Notes: generated by a model not told the origin, from the sequence alone. A stretch of 34,191 bases of DNA from Bacteroidaceae bacterium (GCA_017651315.1 JAGCDE010000043.1:1-34191), one strand, 5' to 3'; counted from the stretch's first letter, positions 16,690 to 23,992 are shown. A program made the numbers and translations.

Positions 16690-17621
16690 TATCGTTTGGG
16701 TTTGATGTTAAGGTTTACGCCCAGCACATCCTCGGTATCCACAATGGTCCAGCTGCTGCCGGGATAGACTCCTACGGTCCTCTCCGTATCAAAGCCCATC
16801 TGTTTCAGTTCACGGATCACCTCGTCGCGGGCATCGCCCACCTCAAAACCTATGTGATGCACGCCAAATGCATGCTTGTCCTGGAATTCCCGGAAAGTGC
16901 TCGGGGTCTTGTCAACCTGATGCAGTTCCAGCACCCAGTTGCCCATCTCTATGACACACATCTGCAAGTCACACGGAATGTCCTTACCCCGATAAGTGTA
17001 CGGATACTCTGCGTTACCCTCAAGATGGTTCACCCAAATCACGGGTTCGGGAACATCAAGCAGGGCCGCCCAGGCCTTGGCTGCCTTATGAATGTCATCC
17101 ACCACTATGGTCGTCTGAATAAACTGCTCTTTCCTGACAGGTGTAGCCAGATGGTTGAACTCGACATCCTTACAAGTTTTTGGTTTTTCCCCAATCAGCT
17201 CCGAAATGTAGCACTTCATCTTACTGATGCCGTATCTGGCCACCTCCAGATCCTCTTCGGACAGTGCCCCGCTGAAAGCGAAAGCCATCCTGCAGCCCTC
17301 ATGCTCCCCGTAGGCGCCACCCACAAAGCCCAGTTCACCCACAATCTTCTTATGCTCAGGATTTCCGCTGTCGGCACCGGTTGCAATAACCTCGGCACAT
17401 TTGGACCAGGCTATAGCCACCAGGTTCCAGCCCTCCTCCTGTTTATAGGGTATTCCAACCACCTTCATCTCGCCTATCCAGTCGATTGACTCTCCCGCAC
17501 CCAGGACCGATGCAACTGCAACGCCCTCAATTCCCATCTCCATGGCTTTGGTCTTCATATCGCCAAGAGCCTTTACCACAGCCCCTCTAAGCTGTTCGCC
17601 GGTCAGTAATTCTACTTTCAT
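16689..17621 (-). CDS. Fusion of GlcG/HbpS-like domain and VOC (glyoxalase-fold) domain
   Basis: The 310-residue protein has two parts. Residues ~1-140 resemble the GlcG/HbpS (DUF336) fold: LTGEQLRGAVVKALGDMKTKAMEMGIEGVAVASV and the later AFSGALSEEDLEVARYGI. Residues ~165-308 are a VOC domain with paired beta-alpha-beta-beta-beta modules: TTIVVDDIHKAAKAWAALLDV, MGNWVLELHQ, AFGVHHIGFEV and TIVDTEDVLGVNLNI. Of the four usual VOC metal ligands, Glu in VLELHQ and His in GVHHIGF are present, but the first His is Thr (QTTI) and the last Glu is not seen, so a normal metal site is doubtful. It is the first gene of the four-gene operon. A binding or isomerase role toward the operon substrate is inferred. 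Confidence 0.72.
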   Translation of the reverse strand: MKVELLTGEQLRGAVVKALGDMKTKAMEMGIEGVAVASVLGAGESIDWIGEMKVVGIPYKQEEGWNLVAIAWSKCAEVIATGADSGNPEHKKIVGELGFVGGAYGEHEGCRMAFAFSGALSEEDLEVARYGISKMKCYISELIGEKPKTCKDVEFNHLATPVRKEQFIQTTIVVDDIHKAAKAWAALLDVPEPVIWVNHLEGNAEYPYTYRGKDIPCDLQMCVIEMGNWVLELHQVDKTPSTFREFQDKHAFGVHHIGFEVGDARDEVIRELKQMGFDTERTVGVYPGSSWTIVDTEDVLGVNLNIKPKR

Positions 17622-17660
17622 ATATCAATAATTACAACGTCGGATTTAGTCTTTGAACCA

Positions 17661-17668
17661 CAAACTTA
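17661..17668 (-). promoter_or_regulatory. Candidate -7 box TAAGTTTG for the four-gene sugar operon
   Basis: TAAGTTTG on the minus strand lies 40 nt before the ATG at 17621 and fits TAnnTTTG exactly. No clear -33 TTTG is found at the right distance. Confidence 0.45.
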
Positions 17669-17714
17669 GCATAATTATTGATAAGTTCGCATAGGGACGG
17701 GTGCTTTCCGTGCA

Positions 17715-17987
17715 CTATTTGCAGACCGGACGTACAGATAAGCCCAAGTATCGGAAGACACAGCCATATGGCACGAATCTTGCCTTAGTAAAACTTGCTG
17801 AGTAACATTCAAACTGGTCCGAATAAGGATTGAGAGAAGATGATATGTAATCTATAGAAGAACCAACGCCTGTAACTTTGTGTGCAGACAGTCCTGCAGC
17901 AGGCAGGAAGATTGAGTGGTCTGTATAACCAGGGACTAAACCGCAATTTACTGAAATTGCGTCTTGCATTATAGAAATAATTTGCAA
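17715..17987 (-). pseudogene. C-terminal remnant of an FISUMP-domain protein
   Basis: The frame ends DHSIFLPAAGLSAHKV ... FRYLGLSVRPVCK, which matches the C-terminal end of the Fibrobacter succinogenes major paralogous (FISUMP) domain found in many Bacteroidetes surface proteins (typical pattern: LPAAGxR ... YGxSVRPVCK). Only about 70 residues remain. The large N-terminal part and any signal peptide are missing, and the sequence upstream is unrelated. It is therefore a gene fragment in a degraded intergenic stretch (17622-18393). Confidence 0.6.
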
Positions 17988-18048
17988 AAAAGAGGTAGTT
18001 CCAAGCCGCCCCTTTTGCCATAGAGTCTGACCGATGAACTTTTGAAAC

Positions 18049-18237
18049 TCATTTTACACTTTTGGATAATGTTTCCGGCTCACGTCTGACATCCCAGAAA
18101 TCAGATATTTCAATATGGGTTTCAGATATATGGTAAACAATCTTGTTTAGTCTTTTTACAACCACACTGTGATAGATTACCGGTAAATCAGCGAGTAAAG
18201 GCTCTACAGGTCCTAATTCAGGATTAGTTTTAGGAGA
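18049..18237 (-). pseudogene. C-terminal remnant of a RelE/ParE-family toxin
   Basis: An open stretch without a good start encodes 62 residues ending PELGPVEPLLADLPVIYHSV, KRLNKIVYHISE, ISDFWDVRREPETL. This is the C-terminal two thirds of a ParE-type ribonuclease/gyrase-toxin fold (typical FPxSGPVEPLL...YRxLVVKRLNKIVYxI...IxDxWDxRRxP). The first ~40 residues are absent, and the DNA between it and the upstream antitoxin (18238-18393) reads in other frames. The toxin is therefore most likely inactive, leaving its antitoxin (18394-18627) as an orphan. Confidence 0.7.
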
Positions 18238-18404
18238 TTATTTACCCTACGAACTTCTTTTTTAAAACGGACACGTGCCTTTACGCCAAATTCCGTCTCT
18301 ATGAATACATAGTTTGGTCCAGTGCAGCCTTGGCACCAGGGCTCCAGATTAATGTTTTCATTGATATTAATAATAAGTAAATTGGATCTGCCCTTACAAC
18401 TCAC
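18213..18404 (-). CDS. Doubtful 63-codon frame between antitoxin and toxin remnant
   Basis: A 63-residue frame (MSCKGRSNLLIININ ... EFGVKARVRFKKEVRRVNNLL) lies where the N-terminus of the ParE toxin should be, overlapping the antitoxin stop. I do not recognise it and it has no clear start signal of its own. It may be inserted sequence or a frameshifted relic rather than a real gene. Confidence 0.2.
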   Translation of the reverse strand: MSCKGRSNLLIININENINLEPWCQGCTGPNYVFIETEFGVKARVRFKKEVRRVNNLLKLILN

Positions 18405-18627
18405 CGTTCAGATCAGCGAAAACCTCAGTATCGGTATAATAACGACCTTCGGCAAAATCCCGCTCGGATTGGGCAATTCTGGCATGTAACTCTTCAATGG
18501 TATAAGGCTCAGGCTTGCTATCTTTACGCACATAGTTCTTGAGTTCCTCTACCAACCAAACCATATCGTCTATTGATAGAGTACTGTAAAGATAGTTGCG
18601 CAAGTCCATCAACTTTGCTGTACTCAT
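18394..18627 (-). CDS. Small antitoxin-like protein, partner of broken ParE toxin
   Basis: The 77-residue acidic protein (MSTAKLMDLRNYLYSTLSIDDMVWLVEELKNYV ... EELHARIAQSERDFAEGRYYTDTEVFADLNGEL) has the layout of Bacteroidetes ParE-partner antitoxins: an N-terminal helical dimer region and a C-terminal tail that would wrap the toxin (the RIAQSERDFAEGRxYxxxEVF motif). It sits directly upstream of the ParE remnant at 18049-18237. The DNA-binding or dimer fold is not certain. An inverted repeat (18673-18690) lies 46 bp upstream and may be its operator. Confidence 0.65.
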   Translation of the reverse strand: MSTAKLMDLRNYLYSTLSIDDMVWLVEELKNYVRKDSKPEPYTIEELHARIAQSERDFAEGRYYTDTEVFADLNGEL

Positions 18628-18672
18628 GATGTTAGTTTATTAATTTTTACGTTGCTAAAGTATATTATTTAT

Positions 18673-18690
18673 ATGATTTCAGCAAATCAT
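18673..18690. promoter_or_regulatory. Inverted repeat ATGATTT-CAGC-AAATCAT, possible antitoxin operator
   Basis: A perfect 7-bp inverted repeat with a 4-bp spacer lies in the 192-bp divergent region between the minus-strand antitoxin and the plus-strand Fic gene. The position suits an autoregulatory site. Function is inferred. Confidence 0.4.
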
Positions 18691-18718
18691 GTTCTTTATT
18701 TCTCTTCAGTTCTTGCTT

Positions 18719-18744
18719 GACACAGGGAACCGATACTATTGTGC
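18719..18744 (+). repeat. Copy 1 of a dispersed ~27-bp palindromic repeat
   Basis: GACACAGGGAACCGATACTA then TTGTGC is one member of a family with ends GACACA and TGTGTC. Here the internal TACTATTG is one base from the -7 box TAnnTTTG and lies just ahead of the Fic operator, so it may be the Fic promoter. Confidence 0.6.
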
Positions 18745-18751
18745 TAATAAA

Positions 18752-18769
18752 CTTGCCGATATCGGCAAG
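18752..18769 (+). promoter_or_regulatory. Perfect 18-bp palindromic operator upstream of fic
   Basis: CTTGCCGATATCGGCAAG is a perfect palindrome 51 bp before the Fic start codon. A half-site TTGCCGATAA recurs at 18804-18813, just before the ATG. The Fic protein has its own N-terminal HTH domain, so autorepression is likely. The same palindrome core is kept in the collapsed copy at 24167. Confidence 0.7.
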
Positions 18770-18819
18770 AATTACCATATTTGTAGCCGGAATAAAAGAT
18801 ATTTTGCCGATAAAAGGAA

Positions 18820-19701
18820 ATGGATTACATAACTGTCAGTCAGTTTGCCGATGAACACGGTATATCAGAACGCACCGTCAGGAACTGGTGCGCAGCAGGA
18901 AAGATTAAAGGAGCCTTTCTGTCAGGAAAGACCTGGAATCTCCCTGCCGACACTTCTGTCCCACATAGAGGCAAACGTCCGTTATCCCCGCTCCTGAAGC
19001 GGCTGATCCAGGAGAAGGAAGGAAAGATAAGCGGCGGAATCTATCATCGGACCCAGATAGACCTCACATACAATTCAAATCATATGGAGGGAAGCCGCCT
19101 GACCCATGAGCAGACCAGATACATCTTTGAAACCAATACAATAGGCATAACAGATGAAACCGTGAATGTGGACGATATTCTGGAGACCACCAATCACTTC
19201 CGGTGCATAGACCTGATCATAGACAAGGCACAGGACAAGCTGTCGGAATCCCTTATAAAGGAATTGCACCGCATACTCAAGTCCGGGACCTCAGACAGCC
19301 GCAAATCTTGGTTTAATGTGGGCGACTACAAGCAACTGCCCAATGAGGTTGGAGGTGAAATGACCTGTCCGCCCCAGGATGTCCACGCCCGCATGAAATC
19401 CCTGCTATCCGCTTATAACGCAATACAGGACAAGACGCTCCGGGATATCCTGGACTTTCATCATGAATTTGAATCCATACATCCTTTCCAGGACGGTAAC
19501 GGCCGCGTGGGACGTCTTATCATGTTCAAGGAGTGCCTGGCCTACGGAATAGTGCCATTCATAATAACCGATGAACTGAAGCTTTTCTACTACCGGGGAC
19601 TACGTGAATGGGGGCACATAGACGGCTACCTGACCGACACTTGCCTGACCGCCCAGGACAATTACAGACTACTGCTGGACTACTTCAAAATCAGGTATTG
19701 A
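18820..19701 (+). CDS. Fic family protein (class II) with N-terminal helix-turn-helix
   Basis: The 293-residue protein has a MerR/excisionase-like HTH at 1-42 (SQFADEHGISERTVRNWCAAGKIKG), followed by a Fic domain. The catalytic motif HPFQDGNGRVGR (221-232) is complete, so AMP or other nucleotide transfer to a target hydroxyl is expected. The inhibitory-helix motif (S/T)xxxE(G/N) is present before the Fic core as SNHMEG (86-91) within LTYNSNHMEGSRLT, which places the protein in class II with built-in autoinhibition by Glu90. The target is unknown. The gene is followed by a convergent phosphatase gene and is preceded by a palindromic operator. A collapsed second copy of this segment lies at 24167-24323. 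Confidence 0.92.
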   Translation: MDYITVSQFADEHGISERTVRNWCAAGKIKGAFLSGKTWNLPADTSVPHRGKRPLSPLLKRLIQEKEGKISGGIYHRTQIDLTYNSNHMEGSRLTHEQTRYIFETNTIGITDETVNVDDILETTNHFRCIDLIIDKAQDKLSESLIKELHRILKSGTSDSRKSWFNVGDYKQLPNEVGGEMTCPPQDVHARMKSLLSAYNAIQDKTLRDILDFHHEFESIHPFQDGNGRVGRLIMFKECLAYGIVPFIITDELKLFYYRGLREWGHIDGYLTDTCLTAQDNYRLLLDYFKIRY

Positions 19702-19715
19702 CCAACAAAAGTGTC

Positions 19716-20450
19716 TTATCTGGCCAGCAGGCCGGAGTCCAGACCGCGGATAGTCTTGAACCGCATCTGGCCTTGCGGATCTATTATTATGGCTACGCCT
19801 GCCAGGTAATTGATCCATTTGCGGTTTACCCAGTAATGCAGGTCAACCTGTTTGTCCGATGCATATATCGCCATCGGGGTTACCATATAATCATTAGATA
19901 CAAGCACGTTGATACGCTTCATGGTAGGAAGATGAGCCTTGAGTGAATCCAGCCACTCCTTGCTGCGCTCCTCCAGGTTATAGAAGCCCTCTTCCTTGCC
20001 ACCCTCGTATGCCCACTGTGAGAGCGATTCCCAGTTGTCCCAACCATTACGCTTCAGCGCCGGAATATCCTTGCGGTACCAATCGCCATTGAGTATGTCC
20101 CACTCCTCATGAATGAACTCATCGCCACGGCCTATTGCAATGTTCTCGCAAGTCTGTATGGTGCGGCCGTAATCGGAGTGAGGGTAGAAAGCCTGCTCAC
20201 CGCTCTTGATCTTCTCACCCACCATCCGGGCCTGAGCCTTTCCGTTCTCGGTCAGCAATCCGTTCTTGGAGTAATCACGGCCGCGCTCACCGTGCCTGAC
20301 CAGGAACACAACCGTCTCATAGGCCTTAACCTGGGCAAAGACATCGGCTATATCATTGAAACCTATATCTGTGTAGGTAGGCTGAGCACTCAACTGAAAC
20401 ATACCGCACATAAGGACTGCGGCCACCATAAGCATTATCTTTTTCATCAT
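19716..20450 (-). CDS. Exported histidine phosphatase-superfamily protein
   Basis: The protein is a phosphoglycerate-mutase-like histidine phosphatase of about 244 residues. ATG 20450 gives a signal peptide MMKKIMLMVAAVLMCGMFQLSAQ, so it is periplasmic or exported; a longer upstream frame is rejected because it would start before the promoter at 20477-20484. The nucleophile motif VRHGERGRDY (His53) and the DYGRTIQTCENIA arginine are intact, and Glu in HEEWDILNGDW fits the acid. The second catalytic His, usually in a VSHxxxxxP context, appears to be Asn186 (VLVSNDYMVTP). That may impair or change catalysis. The gene is convergent with fic with a 14-bp gap and shares a divergent promoter region with the cupin gene. 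Confidence 0.85.
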   Translation of the reverse strand: MMKKIMLMVAAVLMCGMFQLSAQPTYTDIGFNDIADVFAQVKAYETVVFLVRHGERGRDYSKNGLLTENGKAQARMVGEKIKSGEQAFYPHSDYGRTIQTCENIAIGRGDEFIHEEWDILNGDWYRKDIPALKRNGWDNWESLSQWAYEGGKEEGFYNLEERSKEWLDSLKAHLPTMKRINVLVSNDYMVTPMAIYASDKQVDLHYWVNRKWINYLAGVAIIIDPQGQMRFKTIRGLDSGLLAR

Positions 20451-20476
20451 CAAGTATGTTTTATGTTTAGACTTTG

Positions 20477-20484
20477 CAAACTTA
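20477..20484 (-). promoter_or_regulatory. Candidate -7 box TAAGTTTG for the phosphatase gene
   Basis: TAAGTTTG on the minus strand lies 27 nt before ATG 20450. The -33 box is not evident. It overlaps the region that holds the plus-strand cupin promoter, so the two genes share a divergent control region. Confidence 0.5.
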
Positions 20485-20490
20485 CAAATA

Positions 20491-20523
20491 TTTGTGCTAT
20501 TCGTGAAGATTTGATTACATTTG
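20491..20523 (+). promoter_or_regulatory. Promoter of the cupin lipoprotein gene
   Basis: TTTG (20491-20494), 21-nt spacer, TACATTTG (20516-20523): both boxes fit the consensus, 29 nt before the ATG. Confidence 0.7.
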
Positions 20524-20552
20524 CGCATAATCAACAATTCTCATAAAGGACT

Positions 20553-21032
20553 ATGAAAAAGATTAATCTGCAGGTGCTTGCCGCCACCATAGTTTGCGGC
20601 TTGGCTACAGTATGTTTATCACTGAACTCCTGCAATGATGCCAAGGCACAAGAGTCAGACCCGACACCACAGGTGCAGAGCACCGAACTGATACGCACCA
20701 GCCAGAGCTGGGATGGCGTTGAACTGCCCGATTACCTGCAGGGCCGTCCCGAACTGGTGGCCGTAAAATATGTATTCCCCGCCGGCAAAAAGTTAGGCTG
20801 GCACCACCACCCCGTTATGAATTACGGCATACTGGTACAGGGCGAGTTGACCATCATAGGACTGGACGGCAAGACCAAGGTCGTACATGAGGGCGAGCCA
20901 GTTGTAGAAATGGTGAATACCATCCACCACGGCGAGAACCGGGGTGACAAAGACGTAATCCTCTACATGTTCTACCTCTCGCAGAAAGACTCCCTGCTGG
21001 CAGTACAGCACCCGGAAATTCCCCTGGAGTGA
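20553..21032 (+). CDS. Cupin-domain lipoprotein
   Basis: The 159-residue protein has a lipoprotein signal ending LSLNSC (Cys27) and a single small beta-barrel cupin domain. The metal-binding motif 1 is GWHHHPVMNYGILVQGELTI and motif 2 lies in EMVNTIHHGENRGDKDVILYMFYL. It is probably anchored in a membrane facing the periplasm. Cupins of this size may be dioxygenases, isomerases or sensors, and I cannot say which. It is divergent from the histidine phosphatase gene. Confidence 0.85.
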   Translation: MKKINLQVLAATIVCGLATVCLSLNSCNDAKAQESDPTPQVQSTELIRTSQSWDGVELPDYLQGRPELVAVKYVFPAGKKLGWHHHPVMNYGILVQGELTIIGLDGKTKVVHEGEPVVEMVNTIHHGENRGDKDVILYMFYLSQKDSLLAVQHPEIPLE

Positions 21033-21119
21033 CACAGGGATATATCAGGTTATTCATTTTCTAAACGGCAAAAAAGCGCTGAATACGTCTCCTGTTTTCC
21101 TATAAAAGCCCTCCCTGCA

Positions 21120-21545
21120 CTAGTGAGAAAAAACACTCTGTTGCGTATTTCTCAAAATCTCCATTATTTGTGCGGGAGTAACAACAATAGGAGTCTTAGG
21201 AAAATGCTTAAGATTACCGGTTACGACATAAGAATCCTCTCTGGATAATGCTACTTCATAAAACACTGCATCGTTCGGATCCGGATACTCTTCATTACTT
21301 TCATTTCGAGAAGACAGAAGACCTTTTTCCTTAATAGCGTTTATGTAGTGATAAACTGTGGATTCTGTAAAATTGAAAGTCGGTCTATTAAGAACAATCT
21401 CATACTCACTGATTATTTCCTCGTTATATAATGGTATTATCTGTCCATTCATTATTGCCTCCAAAACTTGAACTGTGGCGGTATCGGATTTACTGGTCAA
21501 TAATGCTGAAACAAGGACGTTGGTATCAATTACTGCGTGTATCAT
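21120..21545 (-). CDS. PIN-domain toxin
   Basis: The 141-residue protein belongs to the PIN ribonuclease toxin family. The acidic active site is complete: Asp7 in VIDTNVLVSALL, Glu47 in EEIISEYE, Asp89/Asp92 in YPDPNDAVF, and the TGNLKHFP block that follows the final acidic region. It is the second gene of a two-gene unit after a RelB/DinJ-type antitoxin (5-bp gap). Such toxins cleave RNA when released from antitoxin. Confidence 0.9.
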   Translation of the reverse strand: MIHAVIDTNVLVSALLTSKSDTATVQVLEAIMNGQIIPLYNEEIISEYEIVLNRPTFNFTESTVYHYINAIKEKGLLSSRNESNEEYPDPNDAVFYEVALSREDSYVVTGNLKHFPKTPIVVTPAQIMEILRNTQQSVFSH

Positions 21546-21550
21546 GGTTC

Positions 21551-21844
21551 CTATTTCTTTTTCTCTGCTCGTGCTTTTCTTATTTCTTCATTTATCTCTT
21601 CCAATGACATATCCTGCACTCCATTAGCTTTTGCCTCATCACGCAAAGCGTAAAATGCAGTCAAACCATCCACATAGCCCTCTTGAGGAGCCTTAATCTG
21701 AAAAGGAATACTCCTTGTTATCACCACAGCGTTAGCAAATATATTCATAGCTGTGTTGGCGCTCATGCCAAACTCACTGCAGAGTCTGTCAAATGACTGT
21801 TTGAGCTGTGAGTCCATCCTCACTGTCATAGATACTTGTGCCAT
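21551..21844 (-). CDS. RelB/DinJ-family antitoxin
   Basis: The 97-residue protein begins with a ribbon-helix-helix domain (VSMTVRMDSQLKQSFDRLCSEFGMSANTAMNIFANAVV) typical of RelB/DinJ antitoxins, followed by an acidic-basic toxin-binding tail. It precedes a PIN toxin, a partner type often seen with RelB/DinJ in Bacteroidetes, and should repress its own promoter. Confidence 0.9.
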   Translation of the reverse strand: MAQVSMTVRMDSQLKQSFDRLCSEFGMSANTAMNIFANAVVITRSIPFQIKAPQEGYVDGLTAFYALRDEAKANGVQDMSLEEINEEIRKARAEKKK

Positions 21845-21864
21845 AACTAATAATATTTACGCCA

Positions 21865-21905
21865 CAAATATATATGATTTATTTCATATTAACATCATAA
21901 TGACA
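21865..21905 (-). promoter_or_regulatory. Candidate promoter and operator of the RelB-PIN pair
   Basis: TATATTTG (21865-21872 on the minus strand) matches the -7 consensus. Just upstream on that strand ATGATGTT occurs twice, around 21890-21915, with about 20-bp spacing, a plausible ribbon-helix-helix operator array. The -33 box is weak. Confidence 0.45.
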
Positions 21906-21945
21906 TAAAACATCATTATATTATCTTATTTCTGACACAGCACAT

Positions 21946-21972
21946 GGCACAGGGAAACGATACTTCTGTGTC
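21946..21972. repeat. Copy 2 of the dispersed 27-bp palindromic repeat
   Basis: GGCACAGGGAAACGATACTT followed by CTGTGTC. It touches the 3' end of the frameshifted gene at 21971. The copy at 22724-22750 lies at the other end of the same gene. Confidence 0.65.
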
Positions 21973-22674
21973 ACAAACGTGTCACTTTCTTGCCGTTCAC
22001 GTAAACATTCTTGAGGCTGTCTATTGTAACGCCGGGGAGTTTCCGGATAATATCATCAGCAGTTGTACCTTCGGGCAGACGGAAAGCCTCCGGATTGAAT
22101 TCGGGGCCACAATCAAGATGTATTTCTGATGCCTGAATTTCAATAAGCAATGATATCATCTTTTCTACAGTAAGGTCACTTTCCTTAAGTTTGATTTCAA
22201 ATTGCTTCTGGTCTTTGCTGACCTGGGGCTCGGTCACACTTTCATCAACAATGAATGAAAAGTAATAATCATCATCAGCAAAATCAGACAGGGCATAAAT
22301 CTTGTGTGCAACCTGCCGGATGGTGCTTTCATATTTTTCAAGTATGAAGATGTCATAACCGTATGTTTGGCCAACAGCTTTAGAGAATTATACAATTCCG
22401 GGCTACACTTTACACTATACTCTTTCCCTTGTTGCGAAGTTACCTTTATTATACCCTGATTCATCACCAATGATTCCAGGATGGATGGTGATATAATCAT
22501 ATCAGAAGGCATGATAAGGTTTACATCGGCAGATTGGGTGTAATATTTGTCAATATACTTGCCCCAATAATCATAATGAGACCTGGTATTTGGTGAAAAC
22601 AGATTCTGGGCACCGGCATTCAGGCTTGTCAGGGCCATTATCAGCAAGAGGCTCAATAGGTTAATCTTTTTCAT
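21971..22674 (-). pseudogene. Frameshifted secreted protein gene
   Basis: The first part (22674 to about 22380) encodes a signal peptide MKKINLLSLLLIMALTSLNAGAQ and a domain ending KCSPELYNSLK. From there the sequence continues in another frame: AVGQTYGYDIFILEKYE, KIYALSDFADDDYYFSFIVDE, then KQFEIKLKESDLTVEKM, and TADDIIRKLPGVTIDSLKNV. Adding one A to the A-run at 22379-22381 (TTT on the plus strand) joins both into a single 234-residue protein. The end resembles the plug-like 'DDIIRKLPGV...VNGKKVTRL' segment found in Bacteroidetes outer-membrane proteins, but no barrel follows. Function unknown. A recent mutation, assembly error or slippage at the A-run could explain it. Confidence 0.72.
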
Positions 22675-22723
22675 CAGTCCTGTCTTTAATATTAAGGTAA
22701 TAACAAGTTTGTTATATTATTGT

Positions 22724-22750
22724 GACACAAAGATACGATACTTTTGTATC
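22724..22750. repeat. Copy 3 of the dispersed 27-bp palindromic repeat, overlapping a promoter
   Basis: GACACAAAGATACGATACTT followed by TTGTATC. This copy carries a -7 box on both strands: TATCTTTG on minus (22728-22735) and TACTTTTG on plus (22738-22745). Confidence 0.65.
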
Positions 22751-22759
22751 CTTGTCAAA
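22728..22759 (-). promoter_or_regulatory. Promoter of the frameshifted secreted gene
   Basis: Minus strand TTTG (22756-22759), exact 20-nt spacer, TATCTTTG (22728-22735). Both boxes match. It overlaps the stop region of the upstream gene. Confidence 0.7.
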
Positions 22760-23513
22760 AATCAAACACCCAGTTAGTCGGTCTCTTATCTATACGGAGC
22801 AGATAATACTCGCGGTACGGATCCTGGAGCTGTGATGCATACTTCACGGTCAGGTTCTTGATGTCTTCAAGTTTGGAACTGATCCTTTCAGTATCCCTAT
22901 ATCCGATGGCATTATACAACGCTTTTACGATTGCCACAAGCGCAGCATTGTTACCACCCCCTGGCGACCAGCACTTGGCGCCGTACCGCCTGTTGAAGAA
23001 CTTATATGTGGTGCCGTCAAGACCCACGACCGATGCCATCACCCCATCACCAGACTTTAAGTTATCCAACTTCTGCTGCATCCATTCCTTGTCAGGAAGA
23101 TTGCTGGCGGAATACACAGCCGCATCAATCAGTGTCTGCATCCTGTATGCCGTCTCCTCATCTATATCCAGGACATGAGGATTCTGCTGATTCTGGACCA
23201 TCAGTTCAAGCCTGAACTTCTCCGACTGCCGGTTGTATATACACTGAATCTCATAGCTCTCCTCAAAAGAAGGCTCCTCCCTTATACTCCAGCACTTGGT
23301 GTCATACGTTCTGGGGTTATTTCTCATAGACTCCAGATGGTTCTTAAAACCTTCAGGATCCTCAAGTATGTTTCCCGTATATACCGCCTCAAATTTGGGG
23401 AGAATAATATCACAAGGTTGCAAATGATCACCCGTTCCCTGTGACATAACCGGCATTGACAACGCCGTCATCAGGCTGAATACAGCCACATTCAGATACT
23501 GTCTCATAATCAT
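22755..23513 (-). CDS. Secreted protein of unknown function
   Basis: The product of 252 residues starts with a signal peptide (MIMRQYLNVAVFSLMTALSMPVMSQ). I see no known domain. The sequence alternates charged helices (EETAYRMQTLIDAAVYSA) and strands, and includes a GTTYKFFNRRYGAKCWSPGGGNNAALVAIVKALYNAI region with two invariant-looking cysteines in the whole chain pair. Its start overlaps the stop of the upstream carboxypeptidase-regulatory-like gene by 4 bp, so the two are coupled. A promoter for the next gene lies at its end. Confidence 0.75.
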   Translation of the reverse strand: MIMRQYLNVAVFSLMTALSMPVMSQGTGDHLQPCDIILPKFEAVYTGNILEDPEGFKNHLESMRNNPRTYDTKCWSIREEPSFEESYEIQCIYNRQSEKFRLELMVQNQQNPHVLDIDEETAYRMQTLIDAAVYSASNLPDKEWMQQKLDNLKSGDGVMASVVGLDGTTYKFFNRRYGAKCWSPGGGNNAALVAIVKALYNAIGYRDTERISSKLEDIKNLTVKYASQLQDPYREYYLLRIDKRPTNWVFDF

Positions 23514-23992
23514 TCAGTCTTTATTGGTTTAAGCCTTATATCATATGTACCCCGGTCAATCGGGCATCTCACGGTCTCATACCCTTCGGCCTCAAATGAC
23601 AGGTAATTGTCCGGATTCTTAATACCAGACAAGTTAAAGAAACCGTCTTCAAGCCCGGCACCTCCAATAGTAACGGCACGGTCCACAATATCGCGCTCAC
23701 AAATCTTAACTTCTCGCCTGACAGGGTTGCCGTCAACATCCAGGACATGCCCATTCACCCTGCCGCCCGCTTTTGGGGCCGATGCTATCGGTTTGCGCAT
23801 TTCTTCAATAGACTTACGGCGCATGGAGTCCAGCTGCTCACTGCTCATCTGGCTCAATCTGCTTACAAATGCAAGTGTCGAATCCAGCCTGGCCTGCAAG
23901 TCAGCGCTGTCTTTTGCCGCATCCGTCTGTTGTGCTCCAACCGGAATTGAGACAGACATGAATACGGCTAATATCAGGATAATCTTTCTCAT
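23510..23992 (-). CDS. Secreted protein with coiled-coil and CarboxypepD_reg-like domain
   Basis: The 160-residue protein has a signal peptide (MRKIILILAVFMSVSIPVGAQ), a charged helical stretch (SADLQARLDSTLAFVSRLSQMSSEQLDSMRRKSIEEMRK) and a C-terminal domain starting GRVNGHVLDVDGNPVRREVKI that looks like a carboxypeptidase-regulatory beta-sandwich (closing YETVRCPIDRGTYDIRLKPI). Proteins of this design are exported and interact at the cell surface or periplasm. It is the first gene of a set with the two downstream secreted genes. Only a weak -7 box (CATATTTG, 24001-24008) is seen upstream. Confidence 0.75.
   Translation of the reverse strand: MRKIILILAVFMSVSIPVGAQQTDAAKDSADLQARLDSTLAFVSRLSQMSSEQLDSMRRKSIEEMRKPIASAPKAGGRVNGHVLDVDGNPVRREVKICERDIVDRAVTIGGAGLEDGFFNLSGIKNPDNYLSFEAEGYETVRCPIDRGTYDIRLKPIKTE

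Noticed and set aside
20109-20546. Plus-strand frame opposite the histidine phosphatase
   Set aside because: Antisense to a gene with conserved catalytic motifs; no independent support.
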